Below are positions 1-7,652 of a DNA stretch of 33,633 nucleotides, piece by piece. The position numbers were made by a program, and so were the translations under genes. The DNA is from DASYYE01 sp035946955. GTDB taxonomy: Bacteria > Actinomycetota > Actinomycetes > Streptosporangiales > Streptosporangiaceae. Location: NCBI GenBank assembly GCA_035946955.1, contig DASYYE010000263.1:1-33633 (forward strand). Direction: 5' to 3'. Position 1 is the first letter of the stretch. Every line of letters begins with the position of its first letter. Under the pieces are notes generated by a model, which did no database searches, had not been told where the DNA came from, and worked only from the letters and a program-made list of their open reading frames with translations.

Positions 1-1443
1 GACGGTCAGCAGGGTGTCATAGCCGCGGGGCAGGGCGCTGAGCACATCATGGACGCCGGCCCGCCGCGCCGCCGACACCACCTCTTCGGGACCTCCCGCC
101 CGCCGCAGGTCGCCTACTCCGATGTTCTCCCTGGCGCTCAGGTCATAGCTCATGTAGTCCTGGAACACCGCGCTGATCCGGTCCCGCAGCTCCGCCGGGT
201 CCATGTCACGCAGGTCCACCCCGTCCCAGCGGATCCGGCCACGTTCGGGGTCATAGAACCGGCACATCAGCTTGACCAGCGTGCTCTTGCCTGCACCGTT
301 GCGGCCGACGAGCGCGACCGCCTGGCCACGGGGGACCGAGAAGCTCACACCGCGCAAGACCCACGGGAGCCCAGGGCCATAGCGGAACCACACATCCTCG
401 AACTCGATGCCCCGCCGCAGGACCGGCGCCGGTGCCGGGTGCGGGGGCACCGGGAGGTCCGGCCCTTCGGCCAGGACGCCGGTGTAGGACCGCATCAGCA
501 GCAGCGCCTGGTAGCCGGTGCCCGCGGTGGCCACGATCCCGGCCAGGGCCGAACTCGTCGCCCCCATGGCGGCTAGGAACAGCGCCACGTCACCCACTGT
601 CAGCCTGCCCCGGGCCGCGGCCCAGACCGCCCACCAGACGCCCACCCCCGAGACCAGCGCGGACAGCGCGGACAGCAGCCCGTACGCCTGCACCTCACGC
701 TGGTCGGTGCGCTGTTCCGCCTGCTGGATGTGACGCAATTCCGCCAGCATCCGCCCGTGGAAGAACGCGCCCAGGTTGAACAGCCGGATCTCTTTGGCGG
801 CGGCATGGTTGGTCAGCAGCCCGGCATAGAAGTACTGCCGGCGCTGGGCATGGCTGAGGCCCGCGAACATCGCGGCCCGGCGGCGGGCGATACTGACCTG
901 GATCACGGCAGCCGGGGTGCTCGCCATGAGCACCACCAATGCCATGACCGGGTTGAGCACCAGCACCGCTGTAAAGAAGCCCGCGAGGGTCAGGGCGTAC
1001 TGGACAAAGCCGGTGAAGCTGGCGAACACCTGTCCCGGCCCCGACAGGCCGACCTGCTGGGCCATGCTGAGCCGGTCGAGGTAGGCGGGGTCTTCCAGCC
1101 GCCGCAGGCCCTTCAGCCGGCTGACCGCCCCGAACAACTCGCTGGTCGCGTGCTGCCCGGTGGCGCGGCCCGACTGGGCAGCCAGGTATTGCCCCAGGTA
1201 GGGGAGTACTGCCTGCAGGCCGATGGCCGCGGCAAGCCCCACCACGAGCCACCCCAGGCTGGCGGGCCGGCCGGCGCCGGCTGCCAGGGAGTCCAGGACG
1301 GACCGCAGCAGCCAAGCGGACACAACCGGCGCGGTTCCCACCACGGTGATGGTCAGCAGCTGCCCGGCCGTGCTCCAGCGGGCGGCCCGCCATTGCATGG
1401 CCACTGCCGTGCGCAGCACCGGCAGCAGGCCGTCAGCGGCCAC
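1..1443 (-). CDS. ABC transporter, fused permease and ATPase (partial, 3' end outside window)
   Basis: This is a membrane exporter half-transporter of the fused permease-ATPase type. The first ~300 residues form a hydrophobic permease domain with several membrane segments. An ATPase domain follows, with Walker A GRNGAGKST and a Q-loop (VFQDYMSYDLS). The window ends just before the expected LSGGQ signature and Walker B, so 481 codons are visible. There is no C39 peptidase domain at the N-terminus. The chosen GTG at 1443 lies 5 bases after the stop of the MauD-like gene; an in-frame ATG at 1398 is the alternative. Translational coupling with the thiol oxidoreductase and a cysteine-rich peptide gene upstream suggests it exports that peptide. 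The substrate is inferred, not shown. Confidence 0.9.
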   Translation of the reverse strand, partial: MAADGLLPVLRTAVAMQWRAARWSTAGQLLTITVVGTAPVVSAWLLRSVLDSLAAGAGRPASLGWLVVGLAAAIGLQAVLPYLGQYLAAQSGRATGQHATSELFGAVSRLKGLRRLEDPAYLDRLSMAQQVGLSGPGQVFASFTGFVQYALTLAGFFTAVLVLNPVMALVVLMASTPAAVIQVSIARRRAAMFAGLSHAQRRQYFYAGLLTNHAAAKEIRLFNLGAFFHGRMLAELRHIQQAEQRTDQREVQAYGLLSALSALVSGVGVWWAVWAAARGRLTVGDVALFLAAMGATSSALAGIVATAGTGYQALLLMRSYTGVLAEGPDLPVPPHPAPAPVLRRGIEFEDVWFRYGPGLPWVLRGVSFSVPRGQAVALVGRNGAGKSTLVKLMCRFYDPERGRIRWDGVDLRDMDPAELRDRISAVFQDYMSYDLSARENIGVGDLRRAGGPEEVVSAARRAGVHDVLSALPRGYDTLLTV

Positions 1444-1448
1444 GCGGC

Positions 1449-1985
1449 TCACACCCCGGCAGGCACCGGCAGTACAGCCGGGTCGAAGGAACTGGCCATC
1501 AGCGCCCCCTCCGCATCGAGCAGGCAGAACGCCGGGTAACCACTGACCTCGAACGCGTCCGTGACCGCCTGGCTGTCTTGCCCGGCACACACCTGTGCGA
1601 CCGCCATGAGCTGGCCCAGGTAGGGCGGAGGCTCGCTGGCGCCGTCCTCGATGACCGCGAGCACGTCGCGGGGGCTGATGTGATGGCTGGCGAGGTATTC
1701 GGTAAATGCGGGCACCCGTTCCGGGCAGGCCGGGCAGGTGGGTGAGAAGAAGGCGACAAGGCGTAGCCCGGCGGGCCCGCTGACGTATTCGCCATTGGCA
1801 GTCCGGGCTGAGAACCCCGCGGGTGCCTGCCCAGCGACCAGGCCCACGACAATATCGTTGGCTCCGCCCCGGGCGGCCAGCAGTTCTGTGTGCTCCCTGA
1901 GCCTGCGGACAACGCCGAACGTGAGCAGCAGATCCACGCAGCACAGAATGCCTACGGCCACGACGGCCGTGATGAGGACAGGCAT
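1449..1985 (-). CDS. MauD/TlpA-like membrane-anchored thiol oxidoreductase
   Basis: This is a 178-residue thioredoxin-fold protein. One N-terminal membrane segment (about residues 4-26, containing a CC pair) is followed by an extracytoplasmic domain. That domain carries FFSPTCPACPERVPAF (redox pair C84 and C87) and a GYPAF segment fitting the cis-proline loop. MauD and TlpA relatives make, reduce or isomerise disulfides outside the membrane. I prefer the ATG at 1985 because GGGAG lies 5 bases before it; the ATG at 1997 has no good ribosome site. The gene lies between a cysteine-rich peptide gene and an ABC exporter on the same strand, so handling the peptide's disulfides is the natural inference. 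A MauE/DoxX partner could lie beyond the left edge. Confidence 0.85.
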   Translation of the reverse strand: MPVLITAVVAVGILCCVDLLLTFGVVRRLREHTELLAARGGANDIVVGLVAGQAPAGFSARTANGEYVSGPAGLRLVAFFSPTCPACPERVPAFTEYLASHHISPRDVLAVIEDGASEPPPYLGQLMAVAQVCAGQDSQAVTDAFEVSGYPAFCLLDAEGALMASSFDPAVLPVPAGV

Positions 1986-2008
1986 GACGACTCCCATCTA
2001 TGAGGTGG

Positions 2009-2056
2009 TCCGGCTGCCGTGACCTCACGGCCGTGTGCCAGGTCACGGCAGCCGGA
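2009..2056 (-). promoter_or_regulatory. 17-bp perfect stem between peptide gene and MauD-like gene
   Basis: Arms 2009-2025 and 2040-2056 are perfect inverted complements of 17 bp. The 14-base loop itself contains the palindrome CACGGCCGTG. On the minus strand the hairpin begins about 17 bases after the peptide stop codon and ends about 24 bases before the oxidoreductase start. No T tract follows. It fits an mRNA-stabilising or partial-termination element that raises the peptide message relative to downstream genes; that role is inferred. Confidence 0.75.
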
Positions 2057-2072
2057 ACCCACTGGTCAGGTG

Positions 2073-2285
2073 CTAGCAGCTACCGTGGCGAATGCAAGGG
2101 CCCCACGGGCACGGGGGGCAGGAGATCCCGCTCCTGGCGTAGGCCTGGCTGGAGTACTGCACGTGGTTGGTACAGGAGCACTTCCGCCATAGATTCACTG
2201 GCTCGCATGGCCCGCATGCCCCCGCTGTGGCCTTGGGCACGACCACGTTCAGGAGCCGGTCGGCCACTGTTGTTATGAGGCGCAT
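2073..2285 (-). CDS. Small cysteine-rich peptide with leader (candidate secreted or RiPP-like precursor)
   Basis: This is a 70-residue product. Residues 1-23 form an amphipathic leader (MRLITTVADRLLNVVVPKA, then TAGA). The core, residues 24-70, holds all eight cysteines (24, 27, 36, 38, 56, 59, 64, 70), with CGPC, CSC and CPPC pairs and a terminal Cys. A strong ribosome site (AGGGAGAG) stands just before the ATG. The even cysteine number and the downstream MauD-like protein and exporter suggest four disulfides formed outside the cell, or another cysteine-based modification. The sharp leader/core boundary after AGA looks like a processing site. I recall small peptides with comparable leaders beside MauD/MauE genes in actinomycetes but cannot name a family. 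No modification enzyme is visible; one could lie left of the window. Confidence 0.72.
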   Translation of the reverse strand: MRLITTVADRLLNVVVPKATAGACGPCEPVNLWRKCSCTNHVQYSSQAYARSGISCPPCPWGPCIRHGSC

Positions 2286-2511
2286 TCTGCTCTCCCTTTC
2301 TCACCCACATCTGGTTGATGGACCGGCGCACCTGCGTGCGTACCGTGGAGAGACTGCTGCTGTGCGTGTCTAGCCCCCCGGCTCCCACACGCTGGCACAC
2401 TCGGTTATCGTGGCTAATGCGTGTGTGTTTAGCCGAGGGTCATTACCAACAATTCTTAAGGCACTTTTACTGGCAGAACCGCCCGTTTCCCGGCCTAGGA
2501 TCATGGGAAAA
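2286..2511 (-). promoter_or_regulatory. Upstream region of the cysteine-rich peptide gene
   Basis: About 225 non-coding bases precede the peptide gene and are visibly richer in A/T than the surroundings, especially 2401-2480. They contain the inverted repeat GGCTAA/TTAGCC (2412-2417 and 2429-2434, 11-base spacer), a possible operator. A weak -10-like TAGACA reads on the minus strand at 2367-2372. Neither assignment is certain. Confidence 0.35.
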
Positions 2512-2515
2512 GGCG

Positions 2516-2713
2516 TTCAATTACGGCGGCGACGCCGTCCTCCTCGACGCCGGCGATGACCTCGTCCGCGCGATGAGGACGTCGGGGTGCGCGTTGGCCA
2601 CCGCATAGGAGTGCCCGGCCTAGCCCAGCATGGGGCGAGAACGCGGCCAGCGTCCGTGCGGACACCATCCCGTCCTTGCGGACGATCGTGCCATCCGGGT
2701 CGGCCGCTACCAG
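2516..2713 (-). pseudogene. Remnant of a Cof-type HAD phosphatase (internally deleted, broken)
   Basis: Read on the minus strand, 2713 downward gives LVAADPDGTIVRKDGMVSAR, the N-terminal DxDGT motif region of a Cof/HAD-IIB phosphatase. The next ~35 codons match the C-terminal part of the same family: MLG, an amber codon where Trp is usual (TAG for TGG), AGHSYAVANAHPDVL, then a frame change to ADEVIAGVEEDGVAAVIE. The middle of the gene, normally about 200 residues, is missing. The remnant thus has a large internal deletion, a nonsense codon and a frameshift. It lies between paaN and the peptide cassette, marking old rearrangement there. A low-complexity stretch built on CGCTCGCTGCGCTCG (from 2714) abuts its 5' end. 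Confidence 0.75.
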
Positions 2714-2778
2714 TCGCTCGCTGCGCTCGCTCCTCGCTCGTCAGTCCAGGCAGCGCCGCGCCCCTCCGGCTCGCTCAG

Positions 2779-4509
2779 TCACGTCGCGGGGAGGTGGCGG
2801 CGGGACTCGACGAAGCGGAACCGGCCCGCGACGAAGTCACCGTCGGTGTATGAGGCATTGGCGGCCGGGTTCGCGCCCGTGCCGTGGAAGTCGGAGAAGG
2901 CCGCCGTCTGGTTCACATACACACCTGAGGTGAGGTTCTCCGACAGCAGGACACCCACCTCCAGTGCCGCCTGCCGGACGGTGCCGAGGAATGCCTCATC
3001 CGTGCTGTAGACGCTCGCGGTGAGCGCGCCCTTGGTGGCCACCAGGCGCCGGAACATGACCACCGAGGCGGCTGGCCCGTCGGTGGCCACCAGGTAGGAC
3101 ACGGGACCGAAGCACTCGGCGGCCACGGCTGGGTCGTCGGCGCTGGCACGGACCACGAGCGGCGTCCTGACCCGCGCGCCGGGGTAGGACGGGTGGGATA
3201 CCGCCCGGCTCGGGATGGCCACTGCCCCGCTGGGCTCGGCCTGCGCGGCCGCGTCGTCCAGGCGGCCGAGCACCGCGTCGCTGACGATAGCGCCGAGCAG
3301 TTCCACGGCCTGCTCATCGGGGCCCAGCGTGGCATTGATGGCCGCGCCGAGGTCGGCGGCGAACTCCTCGATGCTCTTGTGGCCCGCGTCCGTCTCGATC
3401 CCCGCGGCCGGGACCAGCAGGTCCTGCGGGGTGGTGCACATCTGGCCGCTGTAGAGCACCAGCGAGAAGGCGAGGTTGGCGAGCATCCCCTGGTAGTCGC
3501 CGGTCGATTCGACCAGGACCGAGTTGACGCCGGCCTTCTCGGTGTAGACGCGCGCCTGGCGCGCGTGCTCTTCCAGCCAGCTGCCGAACGCGTTCGAGCC
3601 AGTGAAGTCAATGACCTTCACCTCGGGCCGGACGGCCAGGACGGCGGCCAGGCCCTCGCCGGGGGCGTCGGGCGCCAGCAGCACCAGGTCCCGGTCGAAG
3701 CCGTGCTCCGCCAGCACGTCGCGCGCCGCCGCCACGGTGACCGCCAGTGGGAGCACCGCGCGGGGGTGGGGCTTGACCACCACGGCGTTGCCGGTGGCGA
3801 GGCTGGCGAACAGGCCGGGGTATGCGTTCCAGGTCGGGAAGGTGTTGCAGCCCACCACGAGGGCGATCCCTGCCCCCACCGGGGTGAAGGTCTTGGTCAT
3901 CCGCAGTGGCGGCCGTTTGCCCTGGGGCTTCTCCCAGACCGCAGTCTGGGAGAACCTGCCCTGCTCGGCATAGGCGGAGGCGACCGCCTCGACGGCCCGG
4001 TCCTGTGCGTGGGTGCCACCCGCCTGGAATGCCATGACGAACGCCTGCCCACTGGTGTGCATGACGGCGTTCGCGACCTCGAAGGCCCGGGCATTGATGC
4101 GGTCGATGACCGCCAGACACACCTCGGCGCGCTGCCTGGGGCTGGCGCCGCGCCAGCGCGGCAGGGCCTTGGCTGCGGCCGCGACCAGGTGGTCCGGGCT
4201 CATGTGCTCGTAGGTCACGCCGAGGGCGGGGCCATACGGCGAGACCTCTTCGCCCACCCACCCGTCGGCGCCCGGCTGTCCCAGTTCGAACTGCTTACCC
4301 AGGTGAGCCTCGTAGGCGGCCTTCCCTTCCTCGGCCTTGCCCTCGCCGTAGACGCGCGGGCTCGGGGACTCCGGGTAGACCGACCAGTAGCCACGGCTCG
4401 CGACGGCTGCGACGGCTTCGTCGAGTCTGTCCCCAGCGGCGCCCGCGCCCGTGGGCTGAGTGGCTTGCGGGGTTGATGGGGCAGCTGTCGTGTTGGGCGA
4501 GGAAGTCAT
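2779..4509 (-). CDS. paaN: Phenylacetic acid degradation-type aldehyde dehydrogenase PaaN
   Basis: This 576-residue protein of the aldehyde dehydrogenase superfamily has the length and motifs of actinobacterial PaaN. Visible features are a cofactor-binding region with KTFTPVGAGIALVVGCNTFP, VVKPHP, DFTGSNAFG, and the catalytic cysteine C358 in SGQMCTTPQD. The C-terminal segment FSDFHGTGANPAANASYTDG is typical of the family. PaaN is tied to phenylacetate catabolism, but no other paa gene is in view, so the physiological aldehyde is uncertain. The ATG at 4509 is chosen because AGGGAG lies 7 bases upstream; an upstream in-frame start at 4569 overlaps the palindrome and is unlikely. The upstream operator (4567-4588) suggests local repression. 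It follows the GGDEF-EAL gene on the same strand after a 101-bp gap. Confidence 0.88.
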   Translation of the reverse strand: MTSSPNTTAAPSTPQATQPTGAGAAGDRLDEAVAAVASRGYWSVYPESPSPRVYGEGKAEEGKAAYEAHLGKQFELGQPGADGWVGEEVSPYGPALGVTYEHMSPDHLVAAAAKALPRWRGASPRQRAEVCLAVIDRINARAFEVANAVMHTSGQAFVMAFQAGGTHAQDRAVEAVASAYAEQGRFSQTAVWEKPQGKRPPLRMTKTFTPVGAGIALVVGCNTFPTWNAYPGLFASLATGNAVVVKPHPRAVLPLAVTVAAARDVLAEHGFDRDLVLLAPDAPGEGLAAVLAVRPEVKVIDFTGSNAFGSWLEEHARQARVYTEKAGVNSVLVESTGDYQGMLANLAFSLVLYSGQMCTTPQDLLVPAAGIETDAGHKSIEEFAADLGAAINATLGPDEQAVELLGAIVSDAVLGRLDDAAAQAEPSGAVAIPSRAVSHPSYPGARVRTPLVVRASADDPAVAAECFGPVSYLVATDGPAASVVMFRRLVATKGALTASVYSTDEAFLGTVRQAALEVGVLLSENLTSGVYVNQTAAFSDFHGTGANPAANASYTDGDFVAGRFRFVESRRHLPAT

Positions 4510-4566
4510 GTTCGGTCTCCCTGGGTGAGGGATGGGCATCGGTCGGGCGGTCAGCCCACGCAACCG

Positions 4567-4588
4567 CACATTCTAATACTGGAATGTG
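4567..4588 (-). promoter_or_regulatory. Palindromic operator candidate upstream of paaN
   Basis: The 7-bp arms CACATTC and GAATGTG are separated by 8 bases, 58 bp upstream of the paaN start. A -10-like TAGAAT on the minus strand lies inside the element. A dimeric repressor such as a TetR-type protein would block that promoter. No regulator gene is adjacent, so the binding protein is unknown. Confidence 0.5.
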
Positions 4589-4610
4589 GTCGCCCAGCAG
4601 GGGACACTCG

Positions 4611-7049
4611 TCAGCGGCCGGTCGGCCGGAGCTCGCGGACCAGGCCGTCGCGGACCAGTGCCTCGGCGTCGTCGGCGGCGACCGGCCGCTCCAGCAGGTA
4701 GCCCTGGCCGTACGCGCAGCCCAGCGAGACCAGCAGGTCCCGCTGGACCTCGCTCTCGATCCCCTCGGCCATGACGGTCAGCCCGAGCGCCCGGGCGATG
4801 TGGATGATGACGTCCACGATGGCGCGCCGCTGTTCGGACAGTGCGATGCCCTCGACAAAGGACTTGTCGATCTTGAGCACGTCGATCGGCAGCTCACGCA
4901 GGTAGCCCAGGGACGAGTAGCCGGTGCCGAAGTCGTCGATGGCAAGCCGGACGCCGGTGCGCTTCAGTTCCATCAGGTCGGAGCGGATCCGGTCGTCGCG
5001 GCGCAGCAGCACGCTCTCGGTGAGTTCGAGCAGCAGCGCCGAGGGGGCAAGCCCGGAGGCCGCCAGGACGCGGCGGACCTCGCCGACGAAGCCCGGGTTG
5101 GCGAACTGGCGGGCCGAGACGTTCACGCTCACATACAGCGGGGCACGCCGCGGGGCACGCTGCTGCCAGGCCAGGATGTCGGACACGGCCCGTTCCAGCA
5201 CCCAGGTGCCGAGCGGGACGATATGGCCGGTCTCCTCGGCCAGGGCGATGAACTGGTCCGGGTGGATCATCCCCCAGCGCGGGTGCGGCCAGCGCAGCAG
5301 TGCCTCGAACCCCGCGACCTCCCCAGTGGCGAGCTTCACGATCGGCTGGTACACCAGCGTGAACGCCGACTCCTTCACCGCATCGTCGATGGCCGCCTGC
5401 AGTTCCCAGCGCTTGGCCACGCCGACCGACAGGACGGGCTGGTAGTGACGCCACTGGCGCTTGCCGGCCGCCTTCGCCGCATACAGGGCCAGGTCAGCGT
5501 GGCGCACCAGGTCACCGGCGTCCGTGCTGTCTTCGGTGGTGGCGATCCCGACCGTCGCGGTGGTGATCACCGACCCGCTGCTGAGCGTGAATGGCTCGCC
5601 GAACGCACACACGACCCGCTCGGCGAAGGTCTCCACCGCCGCGCTGTCGCTGGCGGCCTCGACCAGCAGCCCGAACTCGTCGGCGCCCAGCCGCGCTGCC
5701 GTGTCCGACTCCCGCACCAGGTCGTGCAGGCGCGCGGCGGCGGCCACCAGCAGCTCGTCGCCGATGCCGTGGCCCATGGTCTCGTTGACCATCTTGAAGT
5801 CGTCGAGGTCTACGAAGATCACGCCTACCGTGGTGCCATTGCGCCGGGCGCGCGCCAGTGCGTGCCCGATCCGGTCGGTGAACAGCAGCCGGTTGGGCAG
5901 GCCCGTCAGCGAGTCGTGGAACGCCCGGTGCTTCAGCTCACGTTCGAGCATGTGCTGCTCGGTCACGTCATGCAGAGTGAGGACCAGCGCACCGACGGCC
6001 GGGTTGTCACGCAGGTCGCGGCACCGGACCTCAGCCTCCGCGGCGCTCCCGTCGGGGCGGGTCATGCGCCACACGACGGGTTTTGTGTCGCCGCCGCGGT
6101 CGCGCATGCGGGTGAACGAGCGGACCACCTCGTCCCGCTCACCGGGTGCGGTGATGTCCGCCAGGTAGGCGCCCTCCATGGGGGTGTCCCCGAAGAACCC
6201 CGCCGCTGACGGGGTGGCCTGCCTGATCTTGCCGCTGTCCTCGATGACCAGCACCACGTCGGCGGAGTCCTGGACCAGCGCCCGGAAGTACGCCTCGCCG
6301 TAGCTGCGGCTACTGCCATTGGGCGACATGACGCGGGTCAGGGCGAGGCCCGTCTGGCCGGCCACGGTCTCCAGTGTGGTGCGCAGCCCAGCCAGGTGCT
6401 GCTCACTGCCGAAGACAGCCAGCACACCGATGAGATGGTCGCGCTCGGCCCGCCCGCCAGGCACGAGTGGGAAGAGCATCACCCGTTCAGCCCGGCCCGG
6501 GTCGCGGGGCACTACCTGGCCAGCGTCCGTGGCGGCGAGGTGCCCGTCCGCTGTCTGGGGGGTGCCGTCCACGAGGCGGGGCTCACCGTCGCAGAGCTGG
6601 GGCAGCCAGGTGCGCAGCAGCGCGTGGGACTCCTCCCAGCGGGCTGGCGGGGCGTGGTCCCTGGGGCCGGCCGGGCGCAGCGAGCCCCTTTCGCTGACGG
6701 CCAGCAGGGAGTCCTGCTGGCATCCGGCGCCCGCCAGGGTGGCCATGGCAGCGGCGACGCCCGCGGCGACCTCCGCTTCCGACCCGGCCGATGCCAGCGA
6801 CTTGACAGCGCTGCGCAGCACACGCTCGCGCCGCAGCGCCCGCTGCTGCGAGGCGACCAGGTCAGCGAGGAGCCAGATGACAACCAGGCACACAGCCGCG
6901 GAGAAGGCGGCAACGAGGCTGACGTCCGCGTGGTGACTGTTGATCGACTGGATCGCGAGCACACACAGGGCAGCCAGTGACGCCAGTAGGAGCGCCATGA
7001 CGATGGCGTAGCCCGCCGCCATCTTCGGCCGCTGTGTCAACGCCACCAC
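4611..7049 (-). CDS. Membrane GAF-like/PAS-GGDEF-EAL cyclic-di-GMP signalling protein (GADEF variant)
   Basis: This 812-residue protein has two N-terminal membrane segments (about 12-33 and 43-65), a GAF-like region (about 80-215), a PAS domain (about 248-365), GGDEF (about 375-540) and EAL (about 555-800). The cyclase motif is GADEF (455-459) instead of GGDEF, with an RxxD inhibitory site (RESD) before it. The EAL half keeps EAL at 582-584, NVSARQF, ELTES, DDFGTG, LKIDKSF and AEGIES, so phosphodiesterase activity is expected. The cyclase half may be weak or purely regulatory. The GTG at 7049 follows a G-rich ribosome site; a second GTG is the next codon. The protein probably lowers c-di-GMP at the membrane in response to a PAS/GAF signal. 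Confidence 0.9.
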   Translation of the reverse strand: MVALTQRPKMAAGYAIVMALLLASLAALCVLAIQSINSHHADVSLVAAFSAAVCLVVIWLLADLVASQQRALRRERVLRSAVKSLASAGSEAEVAAGVAAAMATLAGAGCQQDSLLAVSERGSLRPAGPRDHAPPARWEESHALLRTWLPQLCDGEPRLVDGTPQTADGHLAATDAGQVVPRDPGRAERVMLFPLVPGGRAERDHLIGVLAVFGSEQHLAGLRTTLETVAGQTGLALTRVMSPNGSSRSYGEAYFRALVQDSADVVLVIEDSGKIRQATPSAAGFFGDTPMEGAYLADITAPGERDEVVRSFTRMRDRGGDTKPVVWRMTRPDGSAAEAEVRCRDLRDNPAVGALVLTLHDVTEQHMLERELKHRAFHDSLTGLPNRLLFTDRIGHALARARRNGTTVGVIFVDLDDFKMVNETMGHGIGDELLVAAAARLHDLVRESDTAARLGADEFGLLVEAASDSAAVETFAERVVCAFGEPFTLSSGSVITTATVGIATTEDSTDAGDLVRHADLALYAAKAAGKRQWRHYQPVLSVGVAKRWELQAAIDDAVKESAFTLVYQPIVKLATGEVAGFEALLRWPHPRWGMIHPDQFIALAEETGHIVPLGTWVLERAVSDILAWQQRAPRRAPLYVSVNVSARQFANPGFVGEVRRVLAASGLAPSALLLELTESVLLRRDDRIRSDLMELKRTGVRLAIDDFGTGYSSLGYLRELPIDVLKIDKSFVEGIALSEQRRAIVDVIIHIARALGLTVMAEGIESEVQRDLLVSLGCAYGQGYLLERPVAADDAEALVRDGLVRELRPTGR

Positions 7050-7555
7050 CCCCGGGCACTGTGGTCATGCCGGACCGGCCTGACGCCCACCACGGGCGGA
7101 GCTTGATCACGTTGAGTGGACACCCTGGGCACGGGAATACCCGGCCTTGTGAGCGCCGTCCGCCGTATCTCCCCCATAGCGGCGCCAGCACCTGCCTGGC
7201 CTGGGCGCCTGCCCCCCTGGCAGGCGACGTTATCGTGTCGCCGGGCCGGCAAACAGGCCCGGAATACATGTTCCTGGGAGCAGTTGCCGATGCGGTGGCA
7301 CGCTCGCCAGGGACATGATATCGGACGCGCACATTGGCGCCCAGGCTCACCTGGCCACACCCACCCGGCGGCCGGGCCGCTAGCGGAGCCGCCCAGTGAC
7401 TCAACGTGACGCAGAACGATGGTGCCGGGTCCGGAGGGCGGCTGCCCGCATGTCGCACACTGCGGAAGACTGCGCATCCCCGGCCAAGGCTTCAGACGGT
7501 TCCACTGATTCTATCCGGAGCGGTCATCAGCATGATCGCTCCGACATGACGGTTA
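7050..7555. other. Intergenic region with several hairpins, no supported gene
   Basis: About 500 bases separate the GGDEF-EAL gene start from the phosphatase terminator. Open frames here have no convincing ribosome sites or family motifs. Three perfect or near-perfect stems are visible: 7206-7226 (8 bp, 5-base loop), 7241-7262 (7 bp) and 7517-7542 (10 bp with one mismatch). The first two could form a structured leader for the minus-strand GGDEF-EAL message. No known RNA family was recognised. Confidence 0.45.
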
Positions 7556-7614
7556 CGCTACAACAAACCGGGCAAACAGGACTTGGAAATGACCATAAGT
7601 CATGGCTTGCCCGG
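7556..7614 (-). terminator. Probable terminator of the histidine phosphatase gene
   Basis: Arms CCGGGCAA (7568-7575) and TTGCCCGG (7607-7614) pair perfectly, with a nested ATGAC/GTCAT stem inside. On the minus strand the stem is followed by TTTGTTGT. It begins 38 bases after the phosphatase stop codon. The loop is long for a classical terminator. Confidence 0.5.
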
Positions 7615-7652
7615 CGTCCATGCCTCACCCTGCGGAATGATCCTGCCGCAGG

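Noticed and set aside
2080..2400. Alternative 106-codon minus-strand frame over the cysteine-rich peptide
   Set aside because: It has a poorer ribosome site and no motif, and overlaps the peptide frame, which has the strong ribosome site and patterned cysteines.
2714..2745. Short repeat array built on CGCTCGCTGCGCTCGCTC
   Set aside because: Low-complexity run of about 30 bases with irregular units; not a CRISPR or a clear regulatory array.
3193..4476. 427-codon plus-strand frame opposite paaN
   Set aside because: No family motif or ribosome site; it mirrors the aldehyde dehydrogenase codons.
4473..6209. Long plus-strand open frame opposite the GGDEF-EAL gene
   Set aside because: It is an antisense shadow of the G/C-rich coding strand; the minus strand has full PAS, GGDEF and EAL motifs, while this frame has none.
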